Counted from the stretch's first letter, positions 19,025 through 28,785 are shown. The stretch: 64,000 bases of DNA from Terasakiella pusilla DSM 6293 (GCF_000688235.1 NZ_JHYO01000003.1:62001-126000); one strand, 5' to 3'. The notes: generated from the sequence alone by a model not told the origin. Program-made: numbers and translations.

Positions 19025-21578
19025 TGTTCACAATCCGGTTGGGGACAACAATAACTTTTTTCGGAGCTTTACCTTCCAAGGCAGCTTGTACCTTGTCAGA
19101 AGCCAAGGCTAGTTTTTCGACTTCGCCTTTGTCCATGTCTTTTGGGACTTCCAACTGATCGCGGCGCTTACCGTTGATCTGGATTGGCAGGATGACGTTA
19201 TCTTCAACCAGCAGGGCTTTGTCCGCGACGGGCCAAGCAACATCGCAGAGGGTGCTATCATGGCCCAGTTCAGCCCAAAGCTCAGCAGCAATATGCGGTG
19301 TCATCGGCGCAATCAGGCGCACCAGATATTCATAGCCTTCACGCAAAACCCAGCTGTCATCGCCTTCAACACCATCAAGGGCCCCCAATGTATTGGTGAG
19401 TTCACGCAAGCGCGCCACAGCTTTATTAAAGTGGAACTTGCCGAGGTCGTCTGTAACAGCGTCAATTGTCTTATGAACGGTGCTGCGAACTTTTTGAGCA
19501 TCAGCGGACAGGTTTGCCGGCTGAGGGCTGCCAACGCCGGCATAAGGGGCTTTAGGCTCCGTAATCAGACGCCACAAACGGTTGAGATAACGCCACGCGC
19601 CATCTACACCCGAATCGGTCCATTCCAGATCGCGTTCCGGTGGGCTGTCGGACAACATAAACAAACGGGCGGTATCGGCCCCATATGTGGCAATGATCAT
19701 TTCCGGATCGACCACGTTTTTCTTGGATTTAGACATTTTGATGGACGGGCCAACCTCGACCGGGCGGCCATCATCGCGATGCACGGTTTTGCCATCTTCT
19801 GTTTGCACGGTTTCAGACGGCATAACCCATTTGCCATCGGCGTCTTTATAGGTTTCGTGGCAGATCATCCCTTGTGTCAGAAGACCCGCAAAAGGTTCTT
19901 CTGCAGAGAGATAGCCGCATTTCTTCAAGGCGCGCGTGAAGAAACGGGAATAAAGCAGGTGAAGGACGGCATGTTCCACGCCACCGATATATTGATCGAC
20001 GGACATCCAGTAATCAGCCGCGGCTTTATCGATCCCATTTTCAGATTTAGGGGAGCAATAGCGGGCGAAATACCAAGACGATTCGAAGAAGGTGTCGAAC
20101 GTGTCTGTTTCACGCTGCGCCGGTTTACCACAGCACGGGCAATCGACGTTTTTCCACGTCGGGTGACGGTCTAGCGGGTTGCCGGGCGTATCGAAGTCAA
20201 CATCCTTTGGCAGTTCCACAGGCAACTGATCGGCAGGAACCTCTACAATACCGCAATCGTCACAGTGAATGACCGGGATCGGACACCCCCAATACCGTTG
20301 ACGCGAAACCCCCCAGTCACGCAGGCGATAATTCACTTCTTTTTCGCCCACACCGAGTTCGGCACATTTGGCAAAAATAGCTTCTTTCGCTTCGGCAACT
20401 GTCATGCCTGTCATGAAATCGGAATTGATCATGACACCATCGTCGGTGAAGGCTTTATTCTCAATGGTAAACTCAGCAGGATCAACGTCTTTCGGGCAAA
20501 CCACGGGCACAACCGGCAAACCATATTTGCGGGCGAAATCAAGGTCGCGCTGGTCACCGCTTGGGCAACCGAAGACAGCGCCTGTGCCATATTCCATTAG
20601 CACGAAGTTAGCGACATAAACGGGCAGTTCCCAACTGTCATCCAGCGGGTGTTTGACTTTGAGGCCGGTGTTGATGCCTTTTTTCTCTGCCTTCTCGATC
20701 GCCTCTTCAGATGTCCCCATTTTGTTACATTCTTCAATGAAGGCTTGAAGATCGGTATTATTCTCAGCAATTTCTGCTGCCAGCGGGTGGTTTGCTGAAA
20801 TCGCGATGAAAGATGCTCCGTACAGTGTATCCGGGCGGGTGGTGTAAACCTCAATCGAATCGTCGCGATCCGCAAGTTTCCACGCCAGACGCATGCCTTC
20901 AGAACGACCAATCCAGTTTTCCTGCATGATGCGGACTTTATCAGGCCAGCGATCGAGGTCTTTTAAGGCAACGCGCAGGTCTTCTGCAAAATCGGTAATT
21001 TTCAGGAACCATTGGTTCAACTTGCGGCGCTCAACCGGTACACCGGAGCGCCAGCCACAACCGTCAACCACTTGTTCGTTGGCAAGAACGGTATTTTCCA
21101 CCGGATCCCAGTTGACCCAGCTTTCTTTGCGATAGACCAGATCGTTTTTAAGGAAATCCAGGAACATTTTTTGTTCGTGCTGGTAATAGTCAGGATCGCA
21201 GGTCGCCACTTCACGGTCCCAATCGTAGGATAGGCCCATGGTTTTAAGCTGGGCGCGCATGTCTGCGATGTTTTTATAGGTCCATTCCCCCGGATGGACG
21301 CCGGCGTCCATGGCTGCGTTTTCTGCAGGCAGACCAAACGCATCCCAACCCATGGGGTGAAGAACGTTAAAACCGCTGGCTTTTTTGTAACGAGCGACAA
21401 CATCGCCTAAAGTGTAGTTACGCACATGGCCCATATGGATGCGTCCGCTGGGGTAGGGGAACATTTCCAAGACATAGTATTTTTTTTTAGTGGGGTCTTC
21501 TGTGACTTTAAAAGTCTCGTTCTTTTCCCAGAAGGACTGCCACTTGGATTCGGTTTCTTTGAAGTTATAACGGGCCAT
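19014..21578 (-). CDS. leuS: Leucyl-tRNA synthetase
   Basis: 854-residue class Ia synthetase, normal length. The HIGH motif is HMGH at 48-51 ([17 protein letters not shown]), the KMSKS motif is [13 protein letters not shown] in the C-terminal third. The connective editing domain carries the TTRPDT signature ([14 protein letters not shown]). Zn-like Cys pairs are seen at HCDDCG and CPCCGK. It charges tRNA-Leu and edits mischarged products. The gene overlaps lptE, and a DUF3576 lipoprotein gene lies 60 bases upstream on the same strand. Confidence 0.97.
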   Translation of the reverse strand: MARYNFKETESKWQSFWEKNETFKVTEDPTKKKYYVLEMFPYPSGRIHMGHVRNYTLGDVVARYKKASGFNVLHPMGWDAFGLPAENAAMDAGVHPGEWTYKNIADMRAQLKTMGLSYDWDREVATCDPDYYQHEQKMFLDFLKNDLVYRKESWVNWDPVENTVLANEQVVDGCGWRSGVPVERRKLNQWFLKITDFAEDLRVALKDLDRWPDKVRIMQENWIGRSEGMRLAWKLADRDDSIEVYTTRPDTLYGASFIAISANHPLAAEIAENNTDLQAFIEECNKMGTSEEAIEKAEKKGINTGLKVKHPLDDSWELPVYVANFVLMEYGTGAVFGCPSGDQRDLDFARKYGLPVVPVVCPKDVDPAEFTIENKAFTDDGVMINSDFMTGMTVAEAKEAIFAKCAELGVGEKEVNYRLRDWGVSRQRYWGCPIPVIHCDDCGIVEVPADQLPVELPKDVDFDTPGNPLDRHPTWKNVDCPCCGKPAQRETDTFDTFFESSWYFARYCSPKSENGIDKAAADYWMSVDQYIGGVEHAVLHLLYSRFFTRALKKCGYLSAEEPFAGLLTQGMICHETYKDADGKWVMPSETVQTEDGKTVHRDDGRPVEVGPSIKMSKSKKNVVDPEMIIATYGADTARLFMLSDSPPERDLEWTDSGVDGAWRYLNRLWRLITEPKAPYAGVGSPQPANLSADAQKVRSTVHKTIDAVTDDLGKFHFNKAVARLRELTNTLGALDGVEGDDSWVLREGYEYLVRLIAPMTPHIAAELWAELGHDSTLCDVAWPVADKALLVEDNVILPIQINGKRRDQLEVPKDMDKGEVEKLALASDKVQAALEGKAPKKVIVVPNRIVNIVA

Positions 21579-21638
21579 GGTTTTCTTTATATATATGTAA
21601 CTGGTTTCGTCTAATCGGGGCGAAGGACAGATATACTG

Positions 21639-22160
21639 TTATTGAGTCATGCTTTCAGTGCGTAATTGACGTGCACGGGTCAGGATCGCATTTTCGATAT
21701 CCGTGACCGCCTTCGGGTCCATATCGATCGCTTGCCATTCGTTGACGTTGTTTCTCACCTGACGGAAGGCCGCGACGCGAATACCATCGGCGCGCAAGGC
21801 TTGCCCCAAGATATAGACATTTAATTTAAAACGTTCGTTTGGCGAGGTGCTTGGTGTGTGCCAGTCTGTCAACACAACCCCGCCAAACGGATCGGCGGAC
21901 GCCAGTGGCATAAAGGAAATGGTATCCAGTGTTGCACGCCACAGATAGCCGTTAACACCAATGCCTGTCCCGCCTTGATCTTGTCTTTCTGCTTTCGAAT
22001 CGCCAAAGGTCAGACCTTCACCCCCAAAAACAGACTGGCGTTTCTCGCGCTGATCCCAGCGATCGTTGGGCAAATAGGGCTCGGAAACGTTAACTCCTGA
22101 GCATGCACTTAGGGTGGCAATCAGGGTAACTAAACAAAAAACACGAACAAAATAGGTCAT
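21639..22160 (-). CDS. DUF3576 lipoprotein
   Basis: 173 residues, recognised as DUF3576, an alphaproteobacterial family almost always beside leuS. Signal peptide with lipobox LSAC (17-20), so C20 is lipidated. The conserved core is GIGVNGYLWRATLDTISFMPLASADPFGGV (quoted in parts: GVNGYLWRATLDTI, MPLASADPFGG), followed by DWH and the helical C-terminus. Presumed periplasmic and membrane-anchored; no function is established. Position first in the leuS-lptE-holA run suggests an envelope role. Confidence 0.87.
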   Translation of the reverse strand: MTYFVRVFCLVTLIATLSACSGVNVSEPYLPNDRWDQREKRQSVFGGEGLTFGDSKAERQDQGGTGIGVNGYLWRATLDTISFMPLASADPFGGVVLTDWHTPSTSPNERFKLNVYILGQALRADGIRVAAFRQVRNNVNEWQAIDMDPKAVTDIENAILTRARQLRTESMTQ

Positions 22161-22340
22161 TAAAACATCCTGAATACGGGAAATCTCTTAAGAATGAGGT
22201 ATGCCCTCGGGTGGGGCAAAATGCAAGTCCAATCAAGCTATTTGAGGTCATTTGCTTAACTTCCTATTAAGACTTAGGTCAGATGTGTGTGTTTTTTGCA
22301 ACAATGGTGGAAAAAAGTCACAGGAGACAGTTTGGCATGC

Positions 22341-22369
22341 TTGACCTTTGGGTTCGATCAGCCTTTAAT
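22341..22369 (+). promoter_or_regulatory. Likely sigma-70 promoter of the first porin
   Basis: TTGACC (22341-22346), 17-base spacer, TTTAAT (22364-22369). Transcription would start near 22376 and give a leader of about 70 bases before the porin ATG. The rest of the 285-base gap (22161-22340) holds no other feature that I can support. Confidence 0.5.
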
Positions 22370-22445
22370 GCCCTCACGCAAAAGGTGTGTGGGTACATCA
22401 ATTGCAAATGTTGAAATCAAAACCTTATATTAGGGGATTATCTAA

Positions 22446-23588
22446 ATGAAAAAGCTTCTCGTAGCTTCTACAGCTATCGTAGCTGTTGCTGCAGTTTCTT
22501 CTGCAAACGCTGCTGACCCGATCAAACTGTCTGTTGGCGGTTACATGAACCAATACGTTGGTTATGTTTCTCAGGATGACGACCTGCAGGAAGATTTTGC
22601 TGAAGTAAACATCAACTCTGAAACTGAGCTGTACTTCCGTGGTTCCACTACTCTGGATAACGGCTTGACTGTTAGCGTAAATATCGATCGTTATGCTGAC
22701 CGTGACGATGCTGGTGGTGATGATGTATTCCTGCAAATCTCCAGCGACTCCATGGGTCGTCTGCGCATCGGTCAGACTAAAGGCGCTGCTTACGCATTGT
22801 CTCACTCTGCTCCGAACGTAGCTATCGGCAATAACGACGGTGACGTTTCTGATTGGATTGCTCGCCCGACACAAACTGCTAAGCGTATGAACGCAGGTAG
22901 TGATGGCGACAACCGTGAAACTTACGTTTACTCTGATCAGACTATGACTGCATCTGAAGGTAACGATGGTCAGAAAATCGTATACTGGACACCGAACCTT
23001 GGTGGTTTCCAGGCTGGTTTCTCTTACGGTTTGGACGTTAACAACACGGCAATTGAAGGCCCGGTTAACGTTGGTGGTAACAACACTAACGCTGACACTG
23101 CTTGGGATGCTGGTATCGCTTACAACGGTGACTTCGGTGGCGTTTCTTTCGGTGCTGACGTAACTTACCAACAAAACAACAATGGTGGCACAACTGGTCC
23201 TGATTTCGAAGATCGTGAGTCTTACCGTGCTGGTGTGTCTGTTGGTGTTGCTGGTTTCACAGTTGGCGGTTCTTACCGTAAAACAAAGAACGAGCGTAGC
23301 ATCAAAGACGTAGATTCTTCTGGTTGGGATCTTGGCGTTTCTTACGAAACTGGTCCTTACGGCGTGTCTCTGTCTTATGCTTCTTTCGAAGAAGATGCTG
23401 CAGCGAACTCTGCTTTGGAAGATACAGCTAAAACTTGGGTGCTAGGTGCTTCCTATGACCTCGGTGCTGGTGTGACTCTGGTCGGTTCCGTATTCTCTGC
23501 TGAATACGATGCTGCCGACTCCAGTCTGCCTACAACTGCTGACAACGAAGGCACAGGTATCGTAACTGGTCTGCAAGTTTCCTTCTAA
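22446..23588 (+). CDS. Major outer-membrane porin, copy 1
   Basis: 380 residues. Signal peptide MKKLLVASTAIVAVAAVSSANA (22 residues, cut before ADPIKLSVGG; the motif is given in two parts, MKKLLVAST and VSSANA/AD). The mature part is a Gly- and aromatic-rich beta barrel of the gram-negative porin superfamily (Porin_4/OmpC-like). Conserved barrel pieces include GGYMNQYVGY, ETELYFRGSTTLDNGLTVSV, FLQISSDSMGRLRIGQTKGA and a C-terminal Phe (LQVSF) needed for BAM-dependent assembly. It forms a trimeric diffusion channel in the family. The gene uses a narrow set of optimal codons (GCT, GGT, CTG), which suggests very high expression. Confidence 0.92.
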   Translation: MKKLLVASTAIVAVAAVSSANAADPIKLSVGGYMNQYVGYVSQDDDLQEDFAEVNINSETELYFRGSTTLDNGLTVSVNIDRYADRDDAGGDDVFLQISSDSMGRLRIGQTKGAAYALSHSAPNVAIGNNDGDVSDWIARPTQTAKRMNAGSDGDNRETYVYSDQTMTASEGNDGQKIVYWTPNLGGFQAGFSYGLDVNNTAIEGPVNVGGNNTNADTAWDAGIAYNGDFGGVSFGADVTYQQNNNGGTTGPDFEDRESYRAGVSVGVAGFTVGGSYRKTKNERSIKDVDSSGWDLGVSYETGPYGVSLSYASFEEDAAANSALEDTAKTWVLGASYDLGAGVTLVGSVFSAEYDAADSSLPTTADNEGTGIVTGLQVSF

Positions 23589-23620
23589 TCTGATCTCAGT
23601 TTAGATAAAAACTTCAAGTC

Positions 23621-23650
23621 AAAGGGCATCTCAAGTGAGATGCCCTTTTT
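23621..23650 (+). terminator. Terminator of porin copy 1
   Basis: AAAGGGCATCTCA (23621-23633) pairs with TGAGATGCCCTTT with a two-base turn and runs into TTTTT. It makes the two porins separate transcription units. Confidence 0.92.
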
Positions 23651-23780
23651 CTATGTGATATTTGTGCAACGCATATAAATAAATTAAGAATAAGTATCAT
23701 TTACATGTTTTTCTCTTAAAAGAAATTGTTTATGAATTCGCATGTGGTGTGTTTCAGACTATTTTATTAATGAGGAAAAA

Positions 23781-24899
23781 ATGAAAAAACTTCTCGCGGC
23801 TTCTACAGCAATCGTAACTATTGCTGCAGTCTCTTCTGCAAATGCTGCTGACCCGATTAAACTATCCATCGGTGGTTATATGAACCAATACGTTGGGTAC
23901 GCGTCACAAGATGCTGATGGTCAAGAAGACTTTGCTGAAGTCAAAGTTGAATCTGAAACAGAATTGTACTTCCGTGGTTCCACGACTTTGGACAATGGTC
24001 TGACAATCGGCGTCAATATCGATCGTTACGCTGACCGCGATGATACGGGTGGCGATGACGTATTCCTGCAAATTTCTAGCGAGTCCTTGGGACGTTTGCG
24101 CATCGGCCAAACTAAAGGCGCTGCATATGCACTGTCCCACACAGCACCGACTGTCGGTCCTATCGGCAACAACGATGGCGATGTCCAGGATTGGATCTAT
24201 AATCCAGGTACAGCAAATGATGGCGATAGTGATGTGACGGCTGATCAAACACACACTGCTTCTGAATCGAATGACGGGCAGAAATTGGTGTATTGGACTC
24301 CAAACCTAGGTGGCTTCCAAGCGGGCGTCTCTTATGGTTTGGATCGTAATGATGCTGGTATTGAAGAACCAGTGGACGTTGGTGGCAATAATACAGACAA
24401 TGATACTGCTTGGGATGTTGGTGTTGCTTACAACGGTGATTTCGGCGGCGTAACTTTCGGTGCTGACGTAACATATCAACAAAATAACAATGGTGGTACG
24501 ACTGGCGCTGGCGTTGAAGATCGTAACGCTTACCGAGTCGGTGCTGAAGTTGGTTTTGCTGGCTTCACGATTGGTGGTTCTTATCGTGATACCAATAATG
24601 AGAACAACCAAAAAGACATCGATGCAATGGGTTGGGATCTGGGTGTTTCTTACGCAACTGGTCCATATGCCGTTTCTTTGGCCTACATGCATTTGGAGCA
24701 AGATACAGCTGCAAACTCTGGTCTTGAGCACACACGTGACCAATGGGTTCTCGGTGCTTCTTATGACCTTGGTGCGGGTGTCGCACTTGTTGGTTCTGTC
24801 TTCCATGCAGAATATGACAACGGTACTGACAATGCACCGAACTCTACCAACGACAACGAAGGTACGGGTATCGTGACAGGTCTGCAGGTTTCTTTCTAA
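23781..24899 (+). CDS. Major outer-membrane porin, copy 2
   Basis: 372 residues from the ATG at 23781; the ribosome site TGAGGA lies eight bases before it. It is a close paralogue of the porin upstream: near identical signal peptide, the same first barrel strands and the same LQVSF end, while the middle loops (about residues 115-150, 180-200 and 250-270) differ in length and sequence, as expected for surface-exposed and constriction loops. The codon choice is less biased than in copy 1 (more GAT, TTG and GGC), so expression is probably lower or conditional. The 190-base gap before it is AT-rich; I could not pick a convincing promoter there. Confidence 0.92.
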   Translation: MKKLLAASTAIVTIAAVSSANAADPIKLSIGGYMNQYVGYASQDADGQEDFAEVKVESETELYFRGSTTLDNGLTIGVNIDRYADRDDTGGDDVFLQISSESLGRLRIGQTKGAAYALSHTAPTVGPIGNNDGDVQDWIYNPGTANDGDSDVTADQTHTASESNDGQKLVYWTPNLGGFQAGVSYGLDRNDAGIEEPVDVGGNNTDNDTAWDVGVAYNGDFGGVTFGADVTYQQNNNGGTTGAGVEDRNAYRVGAEVGFAGFTIGGSYRDTNNENNQKDIDAMGWDLGVSYATGPYAVSLAYMHLEQDTAANSGLEHTRDQWVLGASYDLGAGVALVGSVFHAEYDNGTDNAPNSTNDNEGTGIVTGLQVSF

Positions 24900-24922
24900 T
24901 CTGATCATAAAGACTTGAAAAG

Positions 24923-24958
24923 AAGGGGGGAGCGATAAATATGTCGCTCCCCTTTTTT
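24923..24958. terminator. Terminator of porin copy 2
   Basis: AAGGGGGGAGCGA (24923-24935) pairs with TCGCTCCCC (24944-24952), followed by TTTTTT. The A-rich left flank lets it also end the convergent methyltransferase gene. Confidence 0.88.
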
Positions 24959-24959
24959 A

Positions 24960-25677
24960 TTAGCGTTTTACCGCAACGGCGCTACAGGCCATATACTGGC
25001 ACATGGGTTTAGACATCTGAATTTTATTAACGTCCAGTTTTCTGATCATTTTTTGCTCCGGCATCTCGCCCATTTCAAAGCGTAGTTGGAAGAGGCGACC
25101 TTCAAGATCGCACATACGCGGGCTATGTTCTGGCACGCCATTGTAGAGCAATTGATAGCCATAACCTTCATGCCCATCGGCATAAAATTCAAACTCAAAG
25201 TCCAGTTTGCTGAACAGTTGGCGTAAACCTGAAAAGGAAATCCGCCAATAATCATCAGGATAGGCATGAAAGGCCTGTACCCAAGGGACACTCACGATGA
25301 GGCGCCCACCAGGTTTCAAGAGCTTTTCAATATTGGATGCGACTTCAAACGGATTTTTGACGTGTTCAAGCAAGTGATAGGCAACAATTGTGGAATATTG
25401 TTTGATGCCGGTTTTTTTTCTCAAACTAGAAATGTTTTGCGTAATATCAAAAACGTGATCAACGTTGTCGCCCTCTTCAATGTCGATCCCGATGACTTGC
25501 TTACCTGCAAACACACGCCGCCAGCGAGAGGTGGTCTTTTGAACCGATGTGGAGAACTGGACCGTCGAATGTAGTGAAATGGCGCATGACAGATTCCATA
25601 TCTATCCGTCGTAGGCCGACTTTATTACCCGTGGCATCGCTATCCCATTCGCCAACGAGTTCGAAATTATCAAGCAT
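24960..25677 (-). pseudogene. Class I SAM methyltransferase with frameshift
   Basis: Start ATG at 25677 with a GGGGAAG ribosome site. The first frame gives MLDNFELVGEWDSDATG... up to GPVLHIGSK and then runs to a stop at 25501. The second frame, entered by skipping one base of the A run at 25537-25540, continues TTSRWRRVFAGKQVIGIDIEEG and on to 24960. Joined, it is about 238 residues with SAM motif I (VLHIGSK), the acidic end of beta-2 (IGIDIEEG), HLLEHVKNP and LLKPGGRLIVSVP, typical of methyltransferases acting on small molecules or glycans. Without the shift the second frame has no ATG and no ribosome site. Either a recent pseudogene, a sequencing error, or slippage on the A run. Confidence 0.75.
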
Positions 25678-25759
25678 ATTGCTTCCCCGATTACTTTTTT
25701 TATGCCCTTTTATGACATAATTTTTAAAGGATTTCGAGGGGAGTCCAACCTAAAAGTGA

Positions 25760-26371
25760 TTAAATAAGTCCGCGAACACCTGCAAAGCCAGATATTGGGC
25801 ATGTGCTTATTCGCTGAGCCGTTTTTTGAGTAATCCCTCCCAAGGCAAAAAGGTTCAAAGGACTTCTGTGAGAGAGGGAGGTGAGTTGATAGCTCCCTAA
25901 CGACTTCGCACCGGGATGGCTTTGGGTCGGGAAGATGGGGGAGAGCAGTGCTGCGTGGCATCCGGCTCGTTTGGCAGCGTGCAGGGCGCGTTCGGAATGG
26001 CAGGCGGCAGTAAAAAGCAGATGCTTGGGATACCTTTTTAAAGAGCCGCAATTAGCAATTTTACGAACGCTTTTCTCTGGAAAATGGACGCCATCCAATC
26101 TGTATTTGAGGGCAAGGTGCAGGCTGTCTGAAACTAAAAGTTTTACTTTATGTTTCTTGCACAAGAGTCTGATTTTTTTAATTATTTCTTCTTTTTGTCT
26201 GTCGCTGAAATGCCGCACGATAACGGCTGATCCAGCGGGTAGACGGGGAATATAGGCGCTAGGATCTGGTAGTCGTTTCGCATCCGTCATAAGAAGGAGG
26301 GCGGGAATTTTCCGCTCTTTGGCATTCCGGTGATTGAGCCTTTGGGCAAGCTCTGATACGGTGCGGCTCAT
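25760..26371 (-). CDS. Thiamine-phosphate synthase-like (ThiE/TenI) protein
   Basis: 203 residues with a TIM-barrel order like ThiE: PALLLMTDAKRLPDP at the first strand, LLVSDSLHLALKYRLDGVHFPEK (parts: LLVSDSLHLAL, DGVHFPE) in the place of the ThiE NDR..A...GADGVHLGQ block, AALLSPIFPTQSHPGAKSLG matching SP.FPT.S...., and NLFALGGIT near the end. The phosphate- and pyrophosphate-binding residues are only partly kept and the usual Asn-Asp-Arg is VSD, so it may be a TenI-like or non-canonical relative. It is divergent from the YggS gene. No other thiamine gene is near. Confidence 0.72.
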   Translation of the reverse strand: MSRTVSELAQRLNHRNAKERKIPALLLMTDAKRLPDPSAYIPRLPAGSAVIVRHFSDRQKEEIIKKIRLLCKKHKVKLLVSDSLHLALKYRLDGVHFPEKSVRKIANCGSLKRYPKHLLFTAACHSERALHAAKRAGCHAALLSPIFPTQSHPGAKSLGSYQLTSLSHRSPLNLFALGGITQKTAQRISTCPISGFAGVRGLI

Positions 26372-26401
26372 TCTCTACCTTTTGATCTTAAGGGGCCTTT
26401 T

Positions 26402-27079
26402 ATGGGTATCGCAGAAAATCTTGCACAAGTGAAGGATTCAATTGCCGCAGCGGCACAGGAAGCGGAGCGCCAACCTTCAGACATTGACCTTGTTGCGGTC
26501 AGCAAAGTTCATACGGCGGAAACTGTCCGCGAGGCATTGGTTGCCGGACATCGTATTTTCGGGGAAAACCGCGTGCAGGAAGCACAAGGTAAATGGCCTG
26601 CCTTGCAAGAAGAATTTGACGGCGTGCAGTTGCACCTGATCGGTAGCTTGCAAACCAACAAAGCCAAGGATGCTGTCGCGTTGTTTGATGTCATCGAAAC
26701 AGTGGACCGCCCGAAACTGGCTCGTGCTTTGGCAACAGAGATGGAAAAGCAAGGGAAAACGCTGGATATCTATTTGCAAATCAATACGGGTGAAGAAGAC
26801 CAAAAGGGAGGGTGCCTGCCAAAAGACGCGGACGAGTTTATCCGTCTTTGTCGTGACGAGCTTAAATTATCGGTTAAAGGTCTGATGTGCATCCCGCCAG
26901 CGGATGAAGAACCGAGCATGCATTTTGCGTTTCTGCGCGAAATTGCCAAGCGCAATAATTTATCGTGTCTGAGTATGGGTATGAGCGGTGATTATGAAGC
27001 CGCTATTCGTTTCGGGGCCACATCGGTTCGAGTGGGAACGGCTGTTTTTGGCACCCGCCCCCCAAAGCAAGACGCTTAA
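26402..27079 (+). CDS. YggS/PLPBP-family pyridoxal phosphate homeostasis protein
   Basis: 225 residues, normal length. The PLP lysine is K35 in LVAVSKVHTAE (30-40); FGENRVQEAQGKW, LHLIGSLQTNKAK and LSMGMSGDYEAAIRFGATSVRVG (parts: LSMGMSGDYEAAI, GATSVRVGTAVFG) are the family signatures. It is a single-domain alanine-racemase-like barrel that buffers PLP and affects amino acid balance; it has no known catalytic turnover. It converges on the L,D-transpeptidase gene with one base between stops. Confidence 0.95.
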   Translation: MGIAENLAQVKDSIAAAAQEAERQPSDIDLVAVSKVHTAETVREALVAGHRIFGENRVQEAQGKWPALQEEFDGVQLHLIGSLQTNKAKDAVALFDVIETVDRPKLARALATEMEKQGKTLDIYLQINTGEEDQKGGCLPKDADEFIRLCRDELKLSVKGLMCIPPADEEPSMHFAFLREIAKRNNLSCLSMGMSGDYEAAIRFGATSVRVGTAVFGTRPPKQDA

Positions 27080-27080
27080 T

Positions 27081-27590
27081 TTACAGGCTGATCACCATAT
27101 AGGTGTCGTCAGTGACGGTTTTGAGGATATCTCTCATGGCCTCTTCCGTAATGGCGACACAGCCTTGGGTCGGGGTAAATCCGTCTCGCGCCAGATGGAA
27201 AAAGACTGCGCTGCCTTTATAGGGGACAGGCGGGTTGTCGTTATGGCTCATGACCACGATAATATCGTAGATGTTATCTGTGCGGCGTAATTCCTCGTGG
27301 GAGGCCGCAAAGGGCAGGCTTACTTGGGTATTATAAGCCGGATGGGTCGGATCGTCGCACCAGCCATCCGTTGCATTGATCTCTGTTACGTTTAAGGCGC
27401 ATTCAGGGCGCATCATCTTATCGGCGCGATAGAGAACGCGTTTTAAACGGTAACGCCCCGTAGGGGTGGCGCCATCACCTTCTGTCTTATCTTCAACGAC
27501 ACCCCCTTTCCCTAGCGCACAGGGGTATGTTTTGCCTTGCCAACGCAGGGTGCCGTCGGCGCTGACATAAATCTCGTTTTTCTGTGTCAT
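27081..27590 (-). CDS. L,D-transpeptidase (YkuD) domain protein
   Basis: 169 residues. The YkuD active-site region is AVFFHLARDGFTPTQGCVAI with H132 and the nucleophile C144 (T-Q-G-C replaces the common S-H-G-C). Also SHNDNPPVPYKGS and TPTGRYRL earlier. No signal peptide is visible, which is odd for an enzyme acting on periplasmic peptidoglycan, although cytosolic-looking relatives of this subgroup occur in proteobacteria. Eight bases separate it from the upstream gene on the same strand, so the two are probably co-transcribed. Confidence 0.85.
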   Translation of the reverse strand: MTQKNEIYVSADGTLRWQGKTYPCALGKGGVVEDKTEGDGATPTGRYRLKRVLYRADKMMRPECALNVTEINATDGWCDDPTHPAYNTQVSLPFAASHEELRRTDNIYDIIVVMSHNDNPPVPYKGSAVFFHLARDGFTPTQGCVAITEEAMRDILKTVTDDTYMVISL

Positions 27591-27597
27591 CTAGGTT

Positions 27598-28620
27598 TTA
27601 TCCCTTGGGCCCGGTATTGTTATATTGTTCCATGTTGCGTGACATCATATCGGCAAACCATGCGTTATCCTGTGTTTGGCTCAGGCTTGAGGTGTTGGTC
27701 TGTACGGGATTAGCCGGTGCCGCAGCGGGGGATTTTTGAGGTTTTTTAACCTCTTGGCCCTGTTGTTGCAGACGTTGGGCCTGAACATCACGGGCAAAGG
27801 CGCGCAAGGCGTCCAAGGAGTCGCTATGTGTCGATTTCGCTTGGAAACCCGGGTATTGCCCCGGTGTCGAAACGGTTTGTCCGCCGGCTTGTGTCACCGC
27901 AGGGGCCGGGGCACTGATGGTGTTGGGCGGTGGGGTGACGGCTTGTTTCACCGGTTGTTCAAACAGGCTTTCTGGCGGCGGCAAATCCTTGGGGGCCGCC
28001 CACGTCCCGGCAGAGGCAGACCCTCTGTCGGCTTGATCCTGTTTTATAGAGGTAACGGGGAGGGGAACTTCTTTTGCGATACTGGGGTTCATAAAGGCTT
28101 CCAGTTCTGCCATGCGCAGGCTGGCTTCACCGGCGGCAAAGGCATCGGTCTCGCTGGCAGGTAGGCCGGGGGCAAAGCTTGAGGCGAGAGCGCTCGGTGC
28201 AGCTTGGCTATTGTCCGCATAGACGGGTTGGGCGTCGGTTGGTGCCTCCTCCCCATCAAACCACGCGATGACATGTTCGCCAGCATCCTTGCCCGTCCCG
28301 TGTTCCAAAATTACATTGAAGGCGGACGCCGCAAGGCCAATGGGCCCACCATAAAGGGTGCCCCCTGCCATGCGTGCGCCGGGGTCGATCTCGTCACCCG
28401 TGATGGCGCGATAGGCAGTGGAAACAACAGGAATGTGCTGTAAGGGATTGATCATATCGACAAAATCCCAGAACGACAGACCGTCATCGCCAAACATTTT
28501 AAAGTCAGCGTTGGCTTGTGCCGCCTCTTTGGGGGCATCTGCACTTCGTGTGGGCTCTTGCGTTTTGTCCGACTGCGGCTGTGGAGATAGCGCAATCTGT
28601 GTATAGGCTGTTTCGACCAT
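27598..28620 (-). CDS. Protein of unknown function, Pro/Ala/Gln-rich
   Basis: 340 residues that I do not recognise. Only about residues 38-120 look folded: GLSFWDFVDMINPLQHIPVV, then a Gly-rich hydrophobic stretch GARMAGGTLYGGPIGLAASAFNVILEHGTG (parts: MAGGTLYGGPIGLAA, FNVILEHGTG) that could be a short membrane hairpin or glycine zipper. The C-terminal 220 residues are low in complexity (Pro, Ala, Gln, Ser) and probably disordered. The last 20 residues (NAWFADMMSRNMEQYNN) could be a short helix. It is co-directional with and 7 bases upstream of the L,D-transpeptidase gene, so a cell-envelope role is possible but unproven. Confidence 0.6.
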   Translation of the reverse strand: MVETAYTQIALSPQPQSDKTQEPTRSADAPKEAAQANADFKMFGDDGLSFWDFVDMINPLQHIPVVSTAYRAITGDEIDPGARMAGGTLYGGPIGLAASAFNVILEHGTGKDAGEHVIAWFDGEEAPTDAQPVYADNSQAAPSALASSFAPGLPASETDAFAAGEASLRMAELEAFMNPSIAKEVPLPVTSIKQDQADRGSASAGTWAAPKDLPPPESLFEQPVKQAVTPPPNTISAPAPAVTQAGGQTVSTPGQYPGFQAKSTHSDSLDALRAFARDVQAQRLQQQGQEVKKPQKSPAAAPANPVQTNTSSLSQTQDNAWFADMMSRNMEQYNNTGPKG

Positions 28621-28733
28621 ATCTTCGGTCCCCGATTGTCTTGTCTTATCGCTCTCAATTATAGATTTTTTGAAAGCGTTGCAGACATCGTGCCAAATAA
28701 AGGGTCTATAAAAATCAGTGAGTTAGATGATAA

Positions 28734-28766
28734 AGGGGGAATCAGGCGGCAAAAGATTCCGCCCCC
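28734..28766 (-). terminator. Probable terminator of ribA
   Basis: Read on the minus strand, GGGGG(C)GGAATC pairs with GATTCCCCC (28735-28743 with 28755-28766) and is followed by TTTATC. One bulged base makes it less certain. The remainder of the gap 28621-28733 shows nothing. Confidence 0.45.
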
Positions 28767-28785
28767 GCCCCCGGCAAAAAGCGCC

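Noticed and set aside
19260-20174. 304-codon open frame on the + strand
   Set aside because: It lies wholly antisense to leuS, which is certain; the frame reflects its codon bias and shows no family match.
22425-24908. Long minus-strand frames opposite both porins
   Set aside because: Caused by the strong codon bias (GGT, GCT, GAC) of the porins; Val/Thr/Ser-rich translation without any domain.
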